From the NCBI RefSeq assembly GCF_000813825.1, contig NZ_JWTA01000009.1, forward strand, positions 50,104-114,103: 64,000 bases of DNA. Reading direction: 5' to 3'. Numbering within the stretch: position 1 is the first letter of the stretch; every line of letters starts with the position of its first letter. The translations under genes were made by a program, and so were the position numbers. The notes beneath the pieces are model-generated. The model was given only the letters and a program-made list of their open reading frames with translations, had not been told where the DNA came from and made no database searches. Below are positions 52,505 through 60,948 of this stretch, piece after piece. The stretch is from Chryseobacterium taiwanense (GTDB taxonomy: Bacteria; Bacteroidota; Bacteroidia; Flavobacteriales; Weeksellaceae).

Positions 52505-52568
52505 TTCAAGGATGGTTTTTTATCTATCCTTTTTTATTGGCTAAAAATCAAAAAAAACCATCCTTGAA
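52505..52568. terminator. Interlocking hairpins after the permease gene
   Basis: TTCAAGGATGGTTTTTT (52505-52521) is the exact complement of 52552-52568. A shorter hairpin AAGGAT (52508-52513) with ATCCTT (52526-52531), followed by Ts, can form instead and would terminate the permease gene. Confidence 0.6.
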
Positions 52569-52582
52569 AAGGATGGTTTTTC
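52551..52582 (-). terminator. Terminator of tRNA-Gln
   Basis: AAAAACCATCCTT with AAGGATGGTTTTT around a 3-base loop is a 13-bp stem immediately 3' of the tRNA, with a T run on the minus strand. Confidence 0.85.
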
Positions 52583-52583
52583 G

Positions 52584-52654
52584 TAGACTCACAGGGATTC
52601 GAACCCCAGATGACTGAACCAAAATCAGTAGTGTTACCGCTACACCATGAGTCT
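52584..52654 (-). tRNA. tRNA-Gln, anticodon TTG
   Basis: The minus strand folds into a 71-base cloverleaf. Acceptor AGACTCA pairs with TGAGTCT; the D stem is GTGT with ACAC; the anticodon stem ACTGA/TCAGT closes a TTTTGGT loop with anticodon TTG; and the T arm carries GGGG-TTCGAAT-CCC. The discriminator is A and CCA is not encoded, as usual in this phylum. A terminator follows. Confidence 0.96.
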
Positions 52655-52754
52655 CTGTTTGTTTTAGTGGTGCAAATTTACAGCTTTTTTCATTACATGC
52701 AAGAACTTTTTAAACTTTTTTTTAAATTTACTGTACTTTTTATTCCCACTAATT

Positions 52755-53777
52755 ATGCTGATAGACTTCAATAATCTCAATATTAACCAATTATCTATTG
52801 AAACCGAATTTGAAATTAAAATTAAAAACTTTTTAGAAGAATGGTTTTCAGATTCTGAAACGGTAAAAGTGCAGACTTCGGGTTCTACAGGAGTTCCAAA
52901 GATCTTTGATATTGAGAAAAAGAAAATGATTAATTCTGCAGAAATGACCTGCAATTTTTTAGGATTACAAGAAGGAGATACTGCTTTAATCTGCTTGCCT
53001 GTTGAATACATTTCAGGAAAAATGATGGTTGTTCGGTCTATCGTTAGAAAATTAAAATTAATAGTTGTCGATCTTTCTACAAAACCGGTTGAAAACTTGA
53101 ATGAGGAAATTGATTTTTGCGCGATGACACCACTTCAGGTAGAAAATTCTTTGGAGAAATTACATTTAATTAAAAATTTAATCATTGGTGGAGCTGCAGT
53201 TTCAGAAAGTTTAAAAACAAAAATTATTCAAACACTTAGTCTTTCAAATTCCCAAACCAAAATATTTGAAACGTATGGAATGTCAGAAACACTTTCTCAT
53301 ATCGGGTTGAAACAGGTTGCCCCAAATTCGGAAGATTTCTTTACCGTTTTTGAAAATGTAGAGATTTCTAAAGATGAAAGAGGCTGCCTGAAAATTTTTG
53401 CTCCTAAAGTCAATGCTGAAATATTACAAACTAATGATTTAGTTGAAATTAAGGATAGAAATCAATTTAGATTTTTAGGGAGAATTGATAATGTAATCAA
53501 TTCGGGAGGAGCAAAGATTTTTCCTGAAGAACTGGAAGCTCTAGTTAAAAAAGAAATTTCGAACGAGGTAGTTTTTTTAGGAATTGAGGATGAAAGTTTA
53601 GGACAAAAATTGATTTTGGTTGTTGAAGGAGAACAATCAGAAGTTTTAATAGAAAAAATTTCAAATATTCCGTTTGAGAAAAATTTTCATAAACCTAAAG
53701 AATTTATTTTCCTTGAAAAAATTCCGAGAACGCCCAACGGAAAGGTAAATAGAATGGAATTAAAAAGTATATTGTAA
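52755..53777 (+). CDS. menE: AMP-binding ligase, likely O-succinylbenzoate-CoA ligase
   Basis: A 340-residue adenylate-forming enzyme, shorter than most family members. The ATP loop T-S-G-S-T-G-V-P-K is at 41-49; Y-G-M-S-E-T and G-R-I-D-N-V-I-N-S-G-G-A-K follow, and the catalytic lysine region is P-R-T-P-N-G-K-V-N-R near the end. Compact MenE proteins of this size, which activate O-succinylbenzoate in menaquinone synthesis, are common in flavobacteria. No other men gene is next to it, so the substrate is inferred from length and family. Confidence 0.78.
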   Translation: MLIDFNNLNINQLSIETEFEIKIKNFLEEWFSDSETVKVQTSGSTGVPKIFDIEKKKMINSAEMTCNFLGLQEGDTALICLPVEYISGKMMVVRSIVRKLKLIVVDLSTKPVENLNEEIDFCAMTPLQVENSLEKLHLIKNLIIGGAAVSESLKTKIIQTLSLSNSQTKIFETYGMSETLSHIGLKQVAPNSEDFFTVFENVEISKDERGCLKIFAPKVNAEILQTNDLVEIKDRNQFRFLGRIDNVINSGGAKIFPEELEALVKKEISNEVVFLGIEDESLGQKLILVVEGEQSEVLIEKISNIPFEKNFHKPKEFIFLEKIPRTPNGKVNRMELKSIL

Positions 53778-53811
53778 CGCTTATCTTTACACCTATCAAT
53801 TTTAAATTAGA

Positions 53812-54204
53812 ATGAAAGATTTTTCAAAAGAACTTAGTTTCAAAACTTCCCGAAGCAGTGGAACTGGAGGTCAGAATGTGAATAAAGTCGAGACCTCTGT
53901 TACGGTTCTTTGGAAAGTTGCTGCCTCAGAATTTTTTACTGATGAACAGAAAGATTTAATTCAAAATAAACTGAAAAACAGAATCAACACAGATGGTTTT
54001 TTATTCTTAACGGTTTCTGAAAGCAGGACACAGCTTATGAATAAAAATAAAGCGATTGAAAAGATCCTGGAAATTGTTGACAAATCTTTATGGATTCCTA
54101 AAAAACGAATAGCCACAAAACCATCTAAAGCTAAGAAACAGAAAAGATTAGATACCAAAAAGATGCTTTCAGAGAAAAAGGAAAACAGAAGGTTTAAGTT
54201 TTAA
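53812..54204 (+). CDS. arfB: ArfB-type peptidyl-tRNA hydrolase (ribosome rescue)
   Basis: A 130-residue protein with the release-factor catalytic loop G-T-G-G-Q-N-V-N-K (GGQ at 19-21). The basic C-terminal tail (P-S-K-A-K-K-Q-K-R-L-D-T-K-K) enters the empty mRNA channel in ArfB. It should free ribosomes stalled at mRNA ends by hydrolysing the peptidyl-tRNA. It lies 34 bases after the MenE-like gene, perhaps on one transcript. Confidence 0.93.
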   Translation: MKDFSKELSFKTSRSSGTGGQNVNKVETSVTVLWKVAASEFFTDEQKDLIQNKLKNRINTDGFLFLTVSESRTQLMNKNKAIEKILEIVDKSLWIPKKRIATKPSKAKKQKRLDTKKMLSEKKENRRFKF

Positions 54205-54223
54205 GAATTCTTATAACTTCCGG

Positions 54224-54256
54224 TTTCCATCTTACAACCCAAAATTCTTATCTTTG
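54224..54256 (+). promoter_or_regulatory. Promoter of the deoxyhypusine-synthase-like gene
   Basis: TATCTTTG (54249-54256) matches TAnnTTTG. TTTC (54224-54227), close to the -33 TTTG, lies 21 bases upstream. The start codon is 15 bases after the -7 element. Confidence 0.5.
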
Positions 54257-54270
54257 CAAAAATTAAAAAA

Positions 54271-55242
54271 ATGAGCAAACCGATTACTGAATTCATAGAA
54301 AAATATTACCTTCACTTTAATGCAGCTGCATTGGTGGATGCTTCTAAAGGATATGTTGCACACCTTAAAGATGGCGGAAAAATGATGATTACTTTGGCTG
54401 GAGCAATGTCTACTGCTGAGTTGGGGAAAATTCTTGCTGAAATGATTCGCCAAGGTAAAGTAGATTTTATCTCTTGTACAGGGGCAAACCTTGAAGAGGA
54501 TCTTATGAATCTTGTAGCGCATTCTCATTATGAAAGAGTTCCTCATTACAGAGATTTGACAGCTCAGGATGAGTGGGATCTTTTGGAAAGAGGGCTGAAC
54601 AGAGTTACAGATACGTGTATTCCTGAAGAAGAAGCTTTCAGAAGATTACAGAAACATATCGTTGAGATCTGGAAAGATGCTGAAGCAAAAGGGGAAAGAT
54701 ATTTTCCGCATGAATTCATGTATAAAATGATTCTTTCAGGAGTATTGGAGCAGTATTATGAAATTCCTAGAGAAAACTCTTGGATGATTGCTGCCGCTGA
54801 GAAAAACTTGCCAATCGTAGTTCCGGGATGGGAAGATTCTACAATGGGTAATATTTTCGCTTCTTACTGTATCAAAGGTGAGCTGAAGGCTACGACAATG
54901 AAATCAGGGATCGAATATATGACGTATTTGGCAGATTGGTATACTAAAAATTCAGGTGGAAAAGGAGTTGGATTCTTCCAGATTGGTGGAGGTATCGCAG
55001 GAGATTTCCCAATTTGTGTAGTACCGATGCTGTATCAGGATATGGAAATGCATGATATTCCGTTCTGGTCTTATTTCTGCCAGATTTCAGATTCTACAAC
55101 TTCTTATGGATCATATTCAGGAGCAGTTCCGAACGAGAAAATTACTTGGGGTAAACTAGATATTACGACACCGAAATTTATCGTTGAAAGTGATGCTACG
55201 ATCTGTGCACCATTGATGTTCTCTTATATTTTAGAGAATTAA
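54271..55242 (+). CDS. Deoxyhypusine synthase-family protein
   Basis: A 323-residue NAD-binding protein of the deoxyhypusine/homospermidine synthase family. G-W-E-D-S-T-M-G-N and G-G-G-I-A-G-D-F-P are the nucleotide and substrate loops. The catalytic lysine is retained at Lys295 in T-W-G-K-L-D. In eukaryotes and archaea the enzyme modifies eIF5A, which bacteria lack; bacterial homologues are suspected polyamine enzymes that form homospermidine or act on another amine. No spe gene is adjacent here. A dedicated promoter and terminator flank it. Confidence 0.88.
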   Translation: MSKPITEFIEKYYLHFNAAALVDASKGYVAHLKDGGKMMITLAGAMSTAELGKILAEMIRQGKVDFISCTGANLEEDLMNLVAHSHYERVPHYRDLTAQDEWDLLERGLNRVTDTCIPEEEAFRRLQKHIVEIWKDAEAKGERYFPHEFMYKMILSGVLEQYYEIPRENSWMIAAAEKNLPIVVPGWEDSTMGNIFASYCIKGELKATTMKSGIEYMTYLADWYTKNSGGKGVGFFQIGGGIAGDFPICVVPMLYQDMEMHDIPFWSYFCQISDSTTSYGSYSGAVPNEKITWGKLDITTPKFIVESDATICAPLMFSYILEN

Positions 55243-55273
55243 TTCTTAACAGAAATAATAATAAATTATAGAT

Positions 55274-55308
55274 AAAAGGCTTATCAAATAAGCCTTTTAT
55301 TTTTTTAA
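55274..55308 (+). terminator. Terminator of the deoxyhypusine-synthase-like gene
   Basis: AAAAGGCTTAT with ATAAGCCTTTT around a 3-base loop forms an 11-bp stem followed by a run of Ts. It ends 6 bases before the next gene's TTG start. Confidence 0.88.
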
Positions 55309-55313
55309 GTATT

Positions 55314-56405
55314 TTGGAGAATCTAAAGAAAAATACATTCGAAGCTCTCACAGGAATGCGAGCCATTGCAGCGATTATGGTATTTGTGTATCATAACCGT
55401 AAATATTGGCGTGATGATTTACCTTTTCCGATTATGCGCTTCATTAGTGAATGGCATATCGGAGTGACAGTTTTCTTTGTTCTGAGTGGTTTTTTATTAG
55501 CATATCGTTATGAAGATTCACCTTTAGAATCCAAAAAGTCTTATTTAAAATATATTCTGCTCCGTATCGCGAGAATTTTTCCGCTGTATTGGATTTTGCT
55601 GAGTTTTTTCTTTCTAGATACTGCATATTCTCGCAATGTAGATACTTATTTCCTGCAGTATTCTCTTTTGTATTCTTTATTTGAAAAGTATTCGGTTTCA
55701 GGAATTGTACAGGCTTGGTCGCTTCAAGTAGAATTCTTTTTTTACTTATTATCGCCTCTTTTATTTTTATTACTGAAAAAAAGCTGGAAATACTGTATTT
55801 CATTTTTATTGGGGCTTTTTCTCCTGAGTTTTGCAATAGGATATGGTTTACATGGGTACAATAATAATCCTGAAGGCTTTTTATATCCGTTAAAGTTTAT
55901 GATGGGAAATACTTTTTTCGCAAGAAGTTTAGAGTTCTTTTCCGGAATGTTACTGGCTTCTCTGATGAAAAAGGAAAAGGGATTGGAAGTTTTAAAACGA
56001 TTAAAAAATCCAACTTTATACGGAGGAATTGGAATTATTATTTTTACAATTTCGATTGCACTTTTTGCCAGAAATAACTTCGTACATGGAGTAGAACGAT
56101 GGGAGGGAAGATTAATTCACGAATTGTTTTTACCGGTTGCTATTGGTGTTTTTTTCTGGGGATTGATGTCAGAAAAAACAATCGTATCCAAAGTACTTTC
56201 TACAAAATTTTTGATTCTTTTGGGGAACGCTTCTTTTGTTTTTTATCTTGTCCATATCAGTTATTTCAATCTAAAGTTAAAGGAATACATCTATTTACCT
56301 GACCGTAATTTTGTACTGCTATGGATTTGTTCCATCATCATTTATTTACTGATTGAGAAACCGCTGTATGAACTCAGCAGAAAATTAATTGCTAAAATTA
56401 AATAA
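55314..56405 (+). CDS. Acyltransferase-3 family membrane protein
   Basis: A 363-residue membrane protein with about ten spans. The family motif is at the very start: F-E-A-L-T-G-M-R-A-I-A-A-I-M-V-F-V-Y-H-N-R, with the catalytic His in V-Y-H. Later W-S-L-Q-V-E-F-F-F-Y is also typical. The start is TTG at 55314: no ATG lies upstream before an in-frame stop at 55069-55071 equivalents, and the next ATG (residue 15) would cut the conserved segment. Such enzymes O-acetylate surface sugars or lipids; target unknown. Confidence 0.85.
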   Translation: MENLKKNTFEALTGMRAIAAIMVFVYHNRKYWRDDLPFPIMRFISEWHIGVTVFFVLSGFLLAYRYEDSPLESKKSYLKYILLRIARIFPLYWILLSFFFLDTAYSRNVDTYFLQYSLLYSLFEKYSVSGIVQAWSLQVEFFFYLLSPLLFLLLKKSWKYCISFLLGLFLLSFAIGYGLHGYNNNPEGFLYPLKFMMGNTFFARSLEFFSGMLLASLMKKEKGLEVLKRLKNPTLYGGIGIIIFTISIALFARNNFVHGVERWEGRLIHELFLPVAIGVFFWGLMSEKTIVSKVLSTKFLILLGNASFVFYLVHISYFNLKLKEYIYLPDRNFVLLWICSIIIYLLIEKPLYELSRKLIAKIK

Positions 56406-56421
56406 GAAATATTTCTCTTGT

Positions 56422-56568
56422 CTAATCTAAAGAATTCACCAGTATAAAATAACGATACGCCAGAATTCCTTTCTGGATCTTTGTCAGAGTATTGGGATCC
56501 TTATTACTCAGTTTAGGAAGAATCGCTTTATTGATTCTGTTCAAAAATTTGAAAAATGATTTTTTCAT
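56422..56568 (-). CDS. Small conserved-looking 48-residue protein
   Basis: The minus strand has a complete frame of 48 codons: it begins M-K-K-S-F-F-K-F-L-N-R-I-N-K, continues A-I-L-P-K-L-S-N-K-D-P, then I-Q-K-G-I-L-A-Y-R-Y-F, and ends L-V-N-S-L-D. The protein is basic and helical, without a signal peptide. I have an impression of similar short proteins in other flavobacteria, but assign no function. It lies between two other genes in an otherwise empty 290-base stretch and just past the acyltransferase on the opposite strand. Confidence 0.6.
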   Translation of the reverse strand: MKKSFFKFLNRINKAILPKLSNKDPNTLTKIQKGILAYRYFILVNSLD

Positions 56569-56696
56569 GACAAAATATTTTAGTGTTGTTAATAACATTC
56601 AAAAAGTATGCGGTTTTGTTTAAAATAAAAACTGCCCATCATTTTGACAGGCAATTTTCTCACTAACATATTAAATTTATTTATTGCATTATCCTT

Positions 56697-57488
56697 CTAT
56701 GGATTTCCATACATATTCGATTCTCCTCCGTCAATAGCAATTACCTGTCCGGAAACATATCCGTTTTCATCACTTAATAAATAAGCAACCAAGTGTCCTA
56801 CATCCATTGGATCTCCCAATCTTCTTGTAGGATTTCGCGATGCATATTCTTTTTCAGCAGCTTTCGGATCATTCGGATTCACCTGCTTGAAAGCTTCTGC
56901 TACCATTGGCGTTAAAATAGCTCCGGGAGCAATAGCATTGGTTAAAATATTATCTTTTCCATATTCCAAAGCCGCATTTTTTGTCATTCCGGCTACGGCG
57001 TGCTTTGTTGCAACATAAGCGGTTTGATTTGAAACTCCTCTGATTCCACCTACAGAAGCTACGTTTACAATTCTTCCGCCTCCGCTTTTCTGTAATTCAG
57101 GAATCACATATTTCATTCCGTAATAGACGCCTAAAAGATTTATATCGATTACTTTTTTGAAAATATTAATATCATAATCGATTAAAGGAGCTTGTTTTCC
57201 TTCAATTCCGGCATTATTGTATAATCCGTCTACTTTTCCAAATGTTTTAACAGTCTCATCAACATAATTTTTTACATTTTCTTCCACAGAGACATCCGCG
57301 GTTACTGTTAAGAATTTACTTTCCGGATACTTTGACTGTAGATCTGCCTTCGTTTTATCTAAAGCTTCGGCATTATAATCTACCAATGTCAAATCGGCTC
57401 CTTTAGAAGCTAATACATCTGCTGCAGCCAGACCAAGTCCCATTGCTGCTCCTGTTACAATGATTACTTTTCCTTTTAAATTTGCCAT
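56697..57488 (-). CDS. Short-chain dehydrogenase/reductase
   Basis: A 263-residue NAD(P)-dependent oxidoreductase with a Rossmann fold. The cofactor loop T-G-A-A-M-G-L-G is at 12-19; N-N-A-G-I-E-G follows; the catalytic triad is Ser in N-V-A-S-V, then Y-V-A-T-K (Tyr and Lys). An acidic D-Y-N near residue 38 favours NAD over NADP. The C-terminal I-A-I-D-G-G-E is typical. It resembles glucose or 3-oxoacyl reductases, but the substrate is unknown. Confidence 0.9.
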   Translation of the reverse strand: MANLKGKVIIVTGAAMGLGLAAADVLASKGADLTLVDYNAEALDKTKADLQSKYPESKFLTVTADVSVEENVKNYVDETVKTFGKVDGLYNNAGIEGKQAPLIDYDINIFKKVIDINLLGVYYGMKYVIPELQKSGGGRIVNVASVGGIRGVSNQTAYVATKHAVAGMTKNAALEYGKDNILTNAIAPGAILTPMVAEAFKQVNPNDPKAAEKEYASRNPTRRLGDPMDVGHLVAYLLSDENGYVSGQVIAIDGGESNMYGNP

Positions 57489-57648
57489 AATTTTTTTAGA
57501 ATTAGTTATATCTAAATGTACGGATTATAAAAATTTTACATCTTGATCTATGGTAAGAAACCGATTGCAATACAGAAAATTCACAATATTTGAAAACAAA
57601 TTTTTTGGTCTTGAAATTATGTTTACCTTTATTCTATCAGCTATTTTT

Positions 57649-57945
57649 ATGGACGAGATATTTAAACAACAGGTTTGGGAAATTACAAAATTAGTTCCCA
57701 AAGGTAGAGTAACAAGCTACGGAGCTATCGCAAAAGCAGTTGGTTATCCCAATCATTCACGTCACGTAGGAAAAGCAATGGGAGGTTGTCCGAAAGATGT
57801 TCCTGCCCATCGCGTGATTTCGAGTTCGGGAACATTGTCTGTTCCTGAATTTCAGGTGAAATTGAAAGCGGAAGGAATTGTGGTGGAAAACTTTAGAATT
57901 AAAAATTTTAAAAAGCTGTTCTGGGATCCGTTGAATGAATTGTAA
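57649..57945 (+). CDS. Alkyltransferase-like protein (MGMT family, active Cys lost)
   Basis: A 98-residue DNA-binding domain of the O6-alkylguanine transferase family. The winged-helix core is clear: V-W-E-I-T-K-L-V-P-K-G-R-V-T-S-Y-G-A-I-A-K-A and the arginine finger S-R-H-V-G-K-A-M. Where transferases have P-C-H-R-V, this one has P-A-H-R-V (Ala53). Such ATL proteins bind alkylated DNA and flag it for nucleotide excision repair. The ATG at 57649 is chosen; an open frame from 57550 adds a hydrophobic leader that does not belong to the family. Confidence 0.88.
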   Translation: MDEIFKQQVWEITKLVPKGRVTSYGAIAKAVGYPNHSRHVGKAMGGCPKDVPAHRVISSSGTLSVPEFQVKLKAEGIVVENFRIKNFKKLFWDPLNEL

Positions 57946-57951
57946 AATAAA

Positions 57952-57982
57952 GGTTTCGGCGCGGCAAAGCCGCGCCGAAACC
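57952..57982. terminator. GC-rich bidirectional hairpin
   Basis: A perfect 14-bp stem, GGTTTCGGCGCGGC with GCCGCGCCGAAACC around AAA. It lies between the convergent ATL and alpha/beta-hydrolase genes. A similar element ends the window. Confidence 0.75.
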
Positions 57983-58008
57983 AATAAATTTCCTTGATAT
58001 AAAATCTC

Positions 58009-58809
58009 TTATTTCAATAGAGATTCAATACTTTTCACGACTTCAGCAGGTTTCTCTTTTGCTGCTTCCAAGTGATCTGCTGTAAATTCTAAGAACTGTT
58101 TAGGTTCAGAAGCGTTAGCGTAAATTTCCTGACCTTGAGAAAAAGGAACCGTCTTATCATTTTTACTGTAAATAAAAAGTGATGGAAGTCCTTTTGTGTA
58201 TTGAATATCTTCTTTGGCAGAATATACAGAAGCCAGCATTTGTTGAAGCATAGCTTTGTAATCAGGAGCGAAAACAGCTGCGATATCTGCAAAGGAAGAC
58301 ATTCCGCCATCGATGATTAATCCTGAGGTTTTATCTTTATTAGCTCTTGCCAAATGTGTGGCGATCTGAGAACCTAAAGAAGCTCCATATAACAAGATTT
58401 TTGTGTTTTTCACATCGTTTCTTTGAGTAATAACATCGAAAAACTTTTGTCCGTCTTCAGCAACATTTTGATGGGTGGGTTTTCCTGTTGATTTTCCATA
58501 TCCTCTGAAATCGACCATTACTACCTGGAATCCGTTGTCAACTAAAGGCTTAGTCATAAAAGTATACGTTGTTACATTTCCGCCTGCTCCATGAAAAAAC
58601 AAAATTGTAGCTTTTGGTTTTGCGGCTTTAGGCTTAAGGAAAATTGCTGTGATCGTATCTTGAGTTACCGGTAAACTGATTTCTTCAAATTTCAGGTTTT
58701 CAATCGGCTTTAATTCTTTTTTAGGCTGATAAAATTTATCGTCAAGCTGAGCGTTGCAAAATTGAAGAGCCAGTACAAAGAAAAATGTGATAATTGCTTT
58801 AGTTTTCAT
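58009..58809 (-). CDS. Exported alpha/beta-hydrolase
   Basis: A 266-residue serine hydrolase with a signal peptide (residues 1-20, C-N-A cleavage). The oxyanion strand F-F-H-G-A-G-G-N is at 72-79; the nucleophile is Ser144 in Y-G-A-S-L-G-S-Q; the acid is in Y-S-K-N-D-K-T-V-P and the histidine in T-A-D-H-L-E. It resembles the YqiA/lysophospholipase-like group. The true substrate is unknown. Probably periplasmic. Confidence 0.88.
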   Translation of the reverse strand: MKTKAIITFFFVLALQFCNAQLDDKFYQPKKELKPIENLKFEEISLPVTQDTITAIFLKPKAAKPKATILFFHGAGGNVTTYTFMTKPLVDNGFQVVMVDFRGYGKSTGKPTHQNVAEDGQKFFDVITQRNDVKNTKILLYGASLGSQIATHLARANKDKTSGLIIDGGMSSFADIAAVFAPDYKAMLQQMLASVYSAKEDIQYTKGLPSLFIYSKNDKTVPFSQGQEIYANASEPKQFLEFTADHLEAAKEKPAEVVKSIESLLK

Positions 58810-58937
58810 AGTAATTGTTTTAATGATGAAGCAAAGATATTGTGCATGTATATCTTTTGAAAAAAATCATGACCGAACCGTTATTTTTGACGACTAAAAC
58901 GTATTTTCTTAGGATTAAAGATTAGAATTACATGAAA

Positions 58938-58972
58938 ATAAAAAATCGGAACCACTTTCGCAGTCCCGATTT
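58938..58972 (-). terminator. Terminator of htpG
   Basis: AAATCGG with CCGATTT and an inner ACTGC/GTGGT helix form a branched hairpin on the minus strand, followed by a T run. It lies just past the htpG stop. Confidence 0.6.
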
Positions 58973-58992
58973 CTCAATATAAAATAGTCAAT

Positions 58993-60885
58993 TTATTTGT
59001 TCAGATGCTGATAGCTTTTTTGGATGAAGTCCGTCAGATCTTTTCCTTTCAATAAATTCTGAGAAAGTTTTGCCAAGTCTAAAGCATACTTAATCAAACC
59101 TTCTTTTTCTTCCGTATTTTCTGTTTGTAACACCTGATTAGCAAATTCGCTGTTGGAATTTACTACCAGATTGTACATTTCAGGGAACCCTCCCATTCCA
59201 AACATTCCGCCACCACCGGTTGCCTGCATATCTTTCATTCTTCTCATGAATTCTGGCTGGGTAATCGTAAACGGAGCATCATTGCTGTCTAAATCTTCCA
59301 ACTGAACCGTGAATTTTGTATCATTGATTGCTTCTTCAACATTTTTCTTCAATGATTCTTTTTCCGTTTCATTCAATTTAGAAATGATAGGTTCGTCTTT
59401 TTTAATCAGATTATTGATGTGATCTGAATCTACTCTTACAAAAGAAATTTTCTCTTTTGAAGTTTCCAGCTTTTGGATAACGTGAGGAATAATTGGTGAG
59501 TCTAATAATAGAACTTCATATCCTTTATCTTTTGCAGACTGAATATAGCTATGTTGTTCGTCGGCATTGGAAGCATAAAGAACCACTACATTTCCATTCT
59601 TATCCGTTTGGTTCAATTTAATTTTTTCTTCCAGTTCATTCCACAAGAAATATTTCCCATCAGTTGTCGGATATAATGTGAACTTATCTGCTTTCTCAGC
59701 AAACTTTTCTTCCGTTACAATTCCGTATTCGATAACAACTTTGATGTCATTCCATTTTTTCTCATAATCTTCACGGTTTTCGTTGATTAAAGAAGACATT
59801 TTGTCGGCAACTTTTTTCGTGATGTATGAAGAGATTTTCTTCACCGCACCATCTGCTTGTAGATACGAACGAGAAACATTCAAAGGAATATCCGGAGAAT
59901 CGATTACTCCACGAAGAAGCATTAAGAAATCCGGAACGATCCCTTTTACTTCATCCGTTACAAATACCTGATTTTGATATAACTGGATTTTATCTTTTTC
60001 AATATTTAAATTATTGCTCAGTTTCGGGAAGAATAAAACCCCGGTTAAATTGAACGGATAATCAACATTCAAATGAATATTAAATAAAGGCTCCTCAAAC
60101 TGCATCGGGTACAATTCGTGGTAGAATTTCATGTAATCTTCATTCGTTAGTTCACTTGGAGCAATCGTCCAAGCCGGAGTTGGATTGTTGATGATATTGT
60201 CAACTTCCTCAGTTTCTGCAACCGCATCTTCCGGAGCGTCTTCCGGTAAAGGTAATGTATGGGTTTTTGTTCCAAATTTAATCGGAACAGGCATGAACTT
60301 GTTATATTTCAATAACAATTCACGGATTTTTCCTTCTTCTAAAAACTCTACTGAATCTTCTGCAATGTGAAGAATAATTTCAGTTCCTCTGTCGGTTTTA
60401 TCAGTGGTTTCTTCTAAAGTAAATTCCGGACTTCCGTCACAGATCCAACGAACAGCAGGTTCATCTTTATAAGATTTAGTTAAGATCTCAACTTTCTCAG
60501 CCACCATGAACGCTGAGTAAAATCCAAGTCCGAAATGTCCGATAATTCCTGAATCTTTTGCAGTGTCTTTGTATTTTTCCAAAAACTCTTCAGCTCCTGA
60601 AAAAGCAACCTGATTGATGTATTTTTCAACTTCTTCACCCGTCATCCCGATTCCCTGGTCGATGATGCGAAGCGTTTTATTTTCTTTATCGATTTTAACT
60701 TCCAGTTTCGGATTTCCGTACTCCACTTTTGCTTCCCCAATGCTTGTTAAATGCTTTAATTTTAAAGTAGCATCTGTTGCATTGGAAATCAATTCTCTTA
60801 AAAAGATTTCATGGTCGCTGTACAAGAATTTTTTGATCAACGGGAAAATATTTTCCACGGATACATTGATATTTCCTTTCGTCAT
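58993..60885 (-). CDS. htpG: Hsp90-family chaperone HtpG
   Basis: A 630-residue bacterial Hsp90. The ATP-binding domain shows F-L-R-E-L-I-S-N-A-T-D-A, D-Q-G-I-G-M-T and G-H-F-G-L-G-F-Y-S; the middle domain has the catalytic R-G-V-I-D-S-P-D-I-P-L-N-V-S-R, and a C-terminal dimer part follows. The ATG at 60885 gives M-T-K-G-N-I-N-V-S-V-E-N, the usual start; the frame runs on to 61002 but the extra 39 codons cross the promoter. It is divergent from the S9 peptidase gene. Confidence 0.97.
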   Translation of the reverse strand: MTKGNINVSVENIFPLIKKFLYSDHEIFLRELISNATDATLKLKHLTSIGEAKVEYGNPKLEVKIDKENKTLRIIDQGIGMTGEEVEKYINQVAFSGAEEFLEKYKDTAKDSGIIGHFGLGFYSAFMVAEKVEILTKSYKDEPAVRWICDGSPEFTLEETTDKTDRGTEIILHIAEDSVEFLEEGKIRELLLKYNKFMPVPIKFGTKTHTLPLPEDAPEDAVAETEEVDNIINNPTPAWTIAPSELTNEDYMKFYHELYPMQFEEPLFNIHLNVDYPFNLTGVLFFPKLSNNLNIEKDKIQLYQNQVFVTDEVKGIVPDFLMLLRGVIDSPDIPLNVSRSYLQADGAVKKISSYITKKVADKMSSLINENREDYEKKWNDIKVVIEYGIVTEEKFAEKADKFTLYPTTDGKYFLWNELEEKIKLNQTDKNGNVVVLYASNADEQHSYIQSAKDKGYEVLLLDSPIIPHVIQKLETSKEKISFVRVDSDHINNLIKKDEPIISKLNETEKESLKKNVEEAINDTKFTVQLEDLDSNDAPFTITQPEFMRRMKDMQATGGGGMFGMGGFPEMYNLVVNSNSEFANQVLQTENTEEKEGLIKYALDLAKLSQNLLKGKDLTDFIQKSYQHLNK

Positions 60886-60948
60886 AATATTTTTAGTTTT
60901 AATTTTTTCTTTCAAATCTTTCTCAAAAAAAATACCGTTTGCTGAAAA

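Noticed and set aside
57550..57648. 33-residue hydrophobic leader of the ATL protein
   Set aside because: ATL and MGMT proteins are cytosolic and start at the D-E-I-F-K-Q helix; the leader is better explained as promoter DNA.
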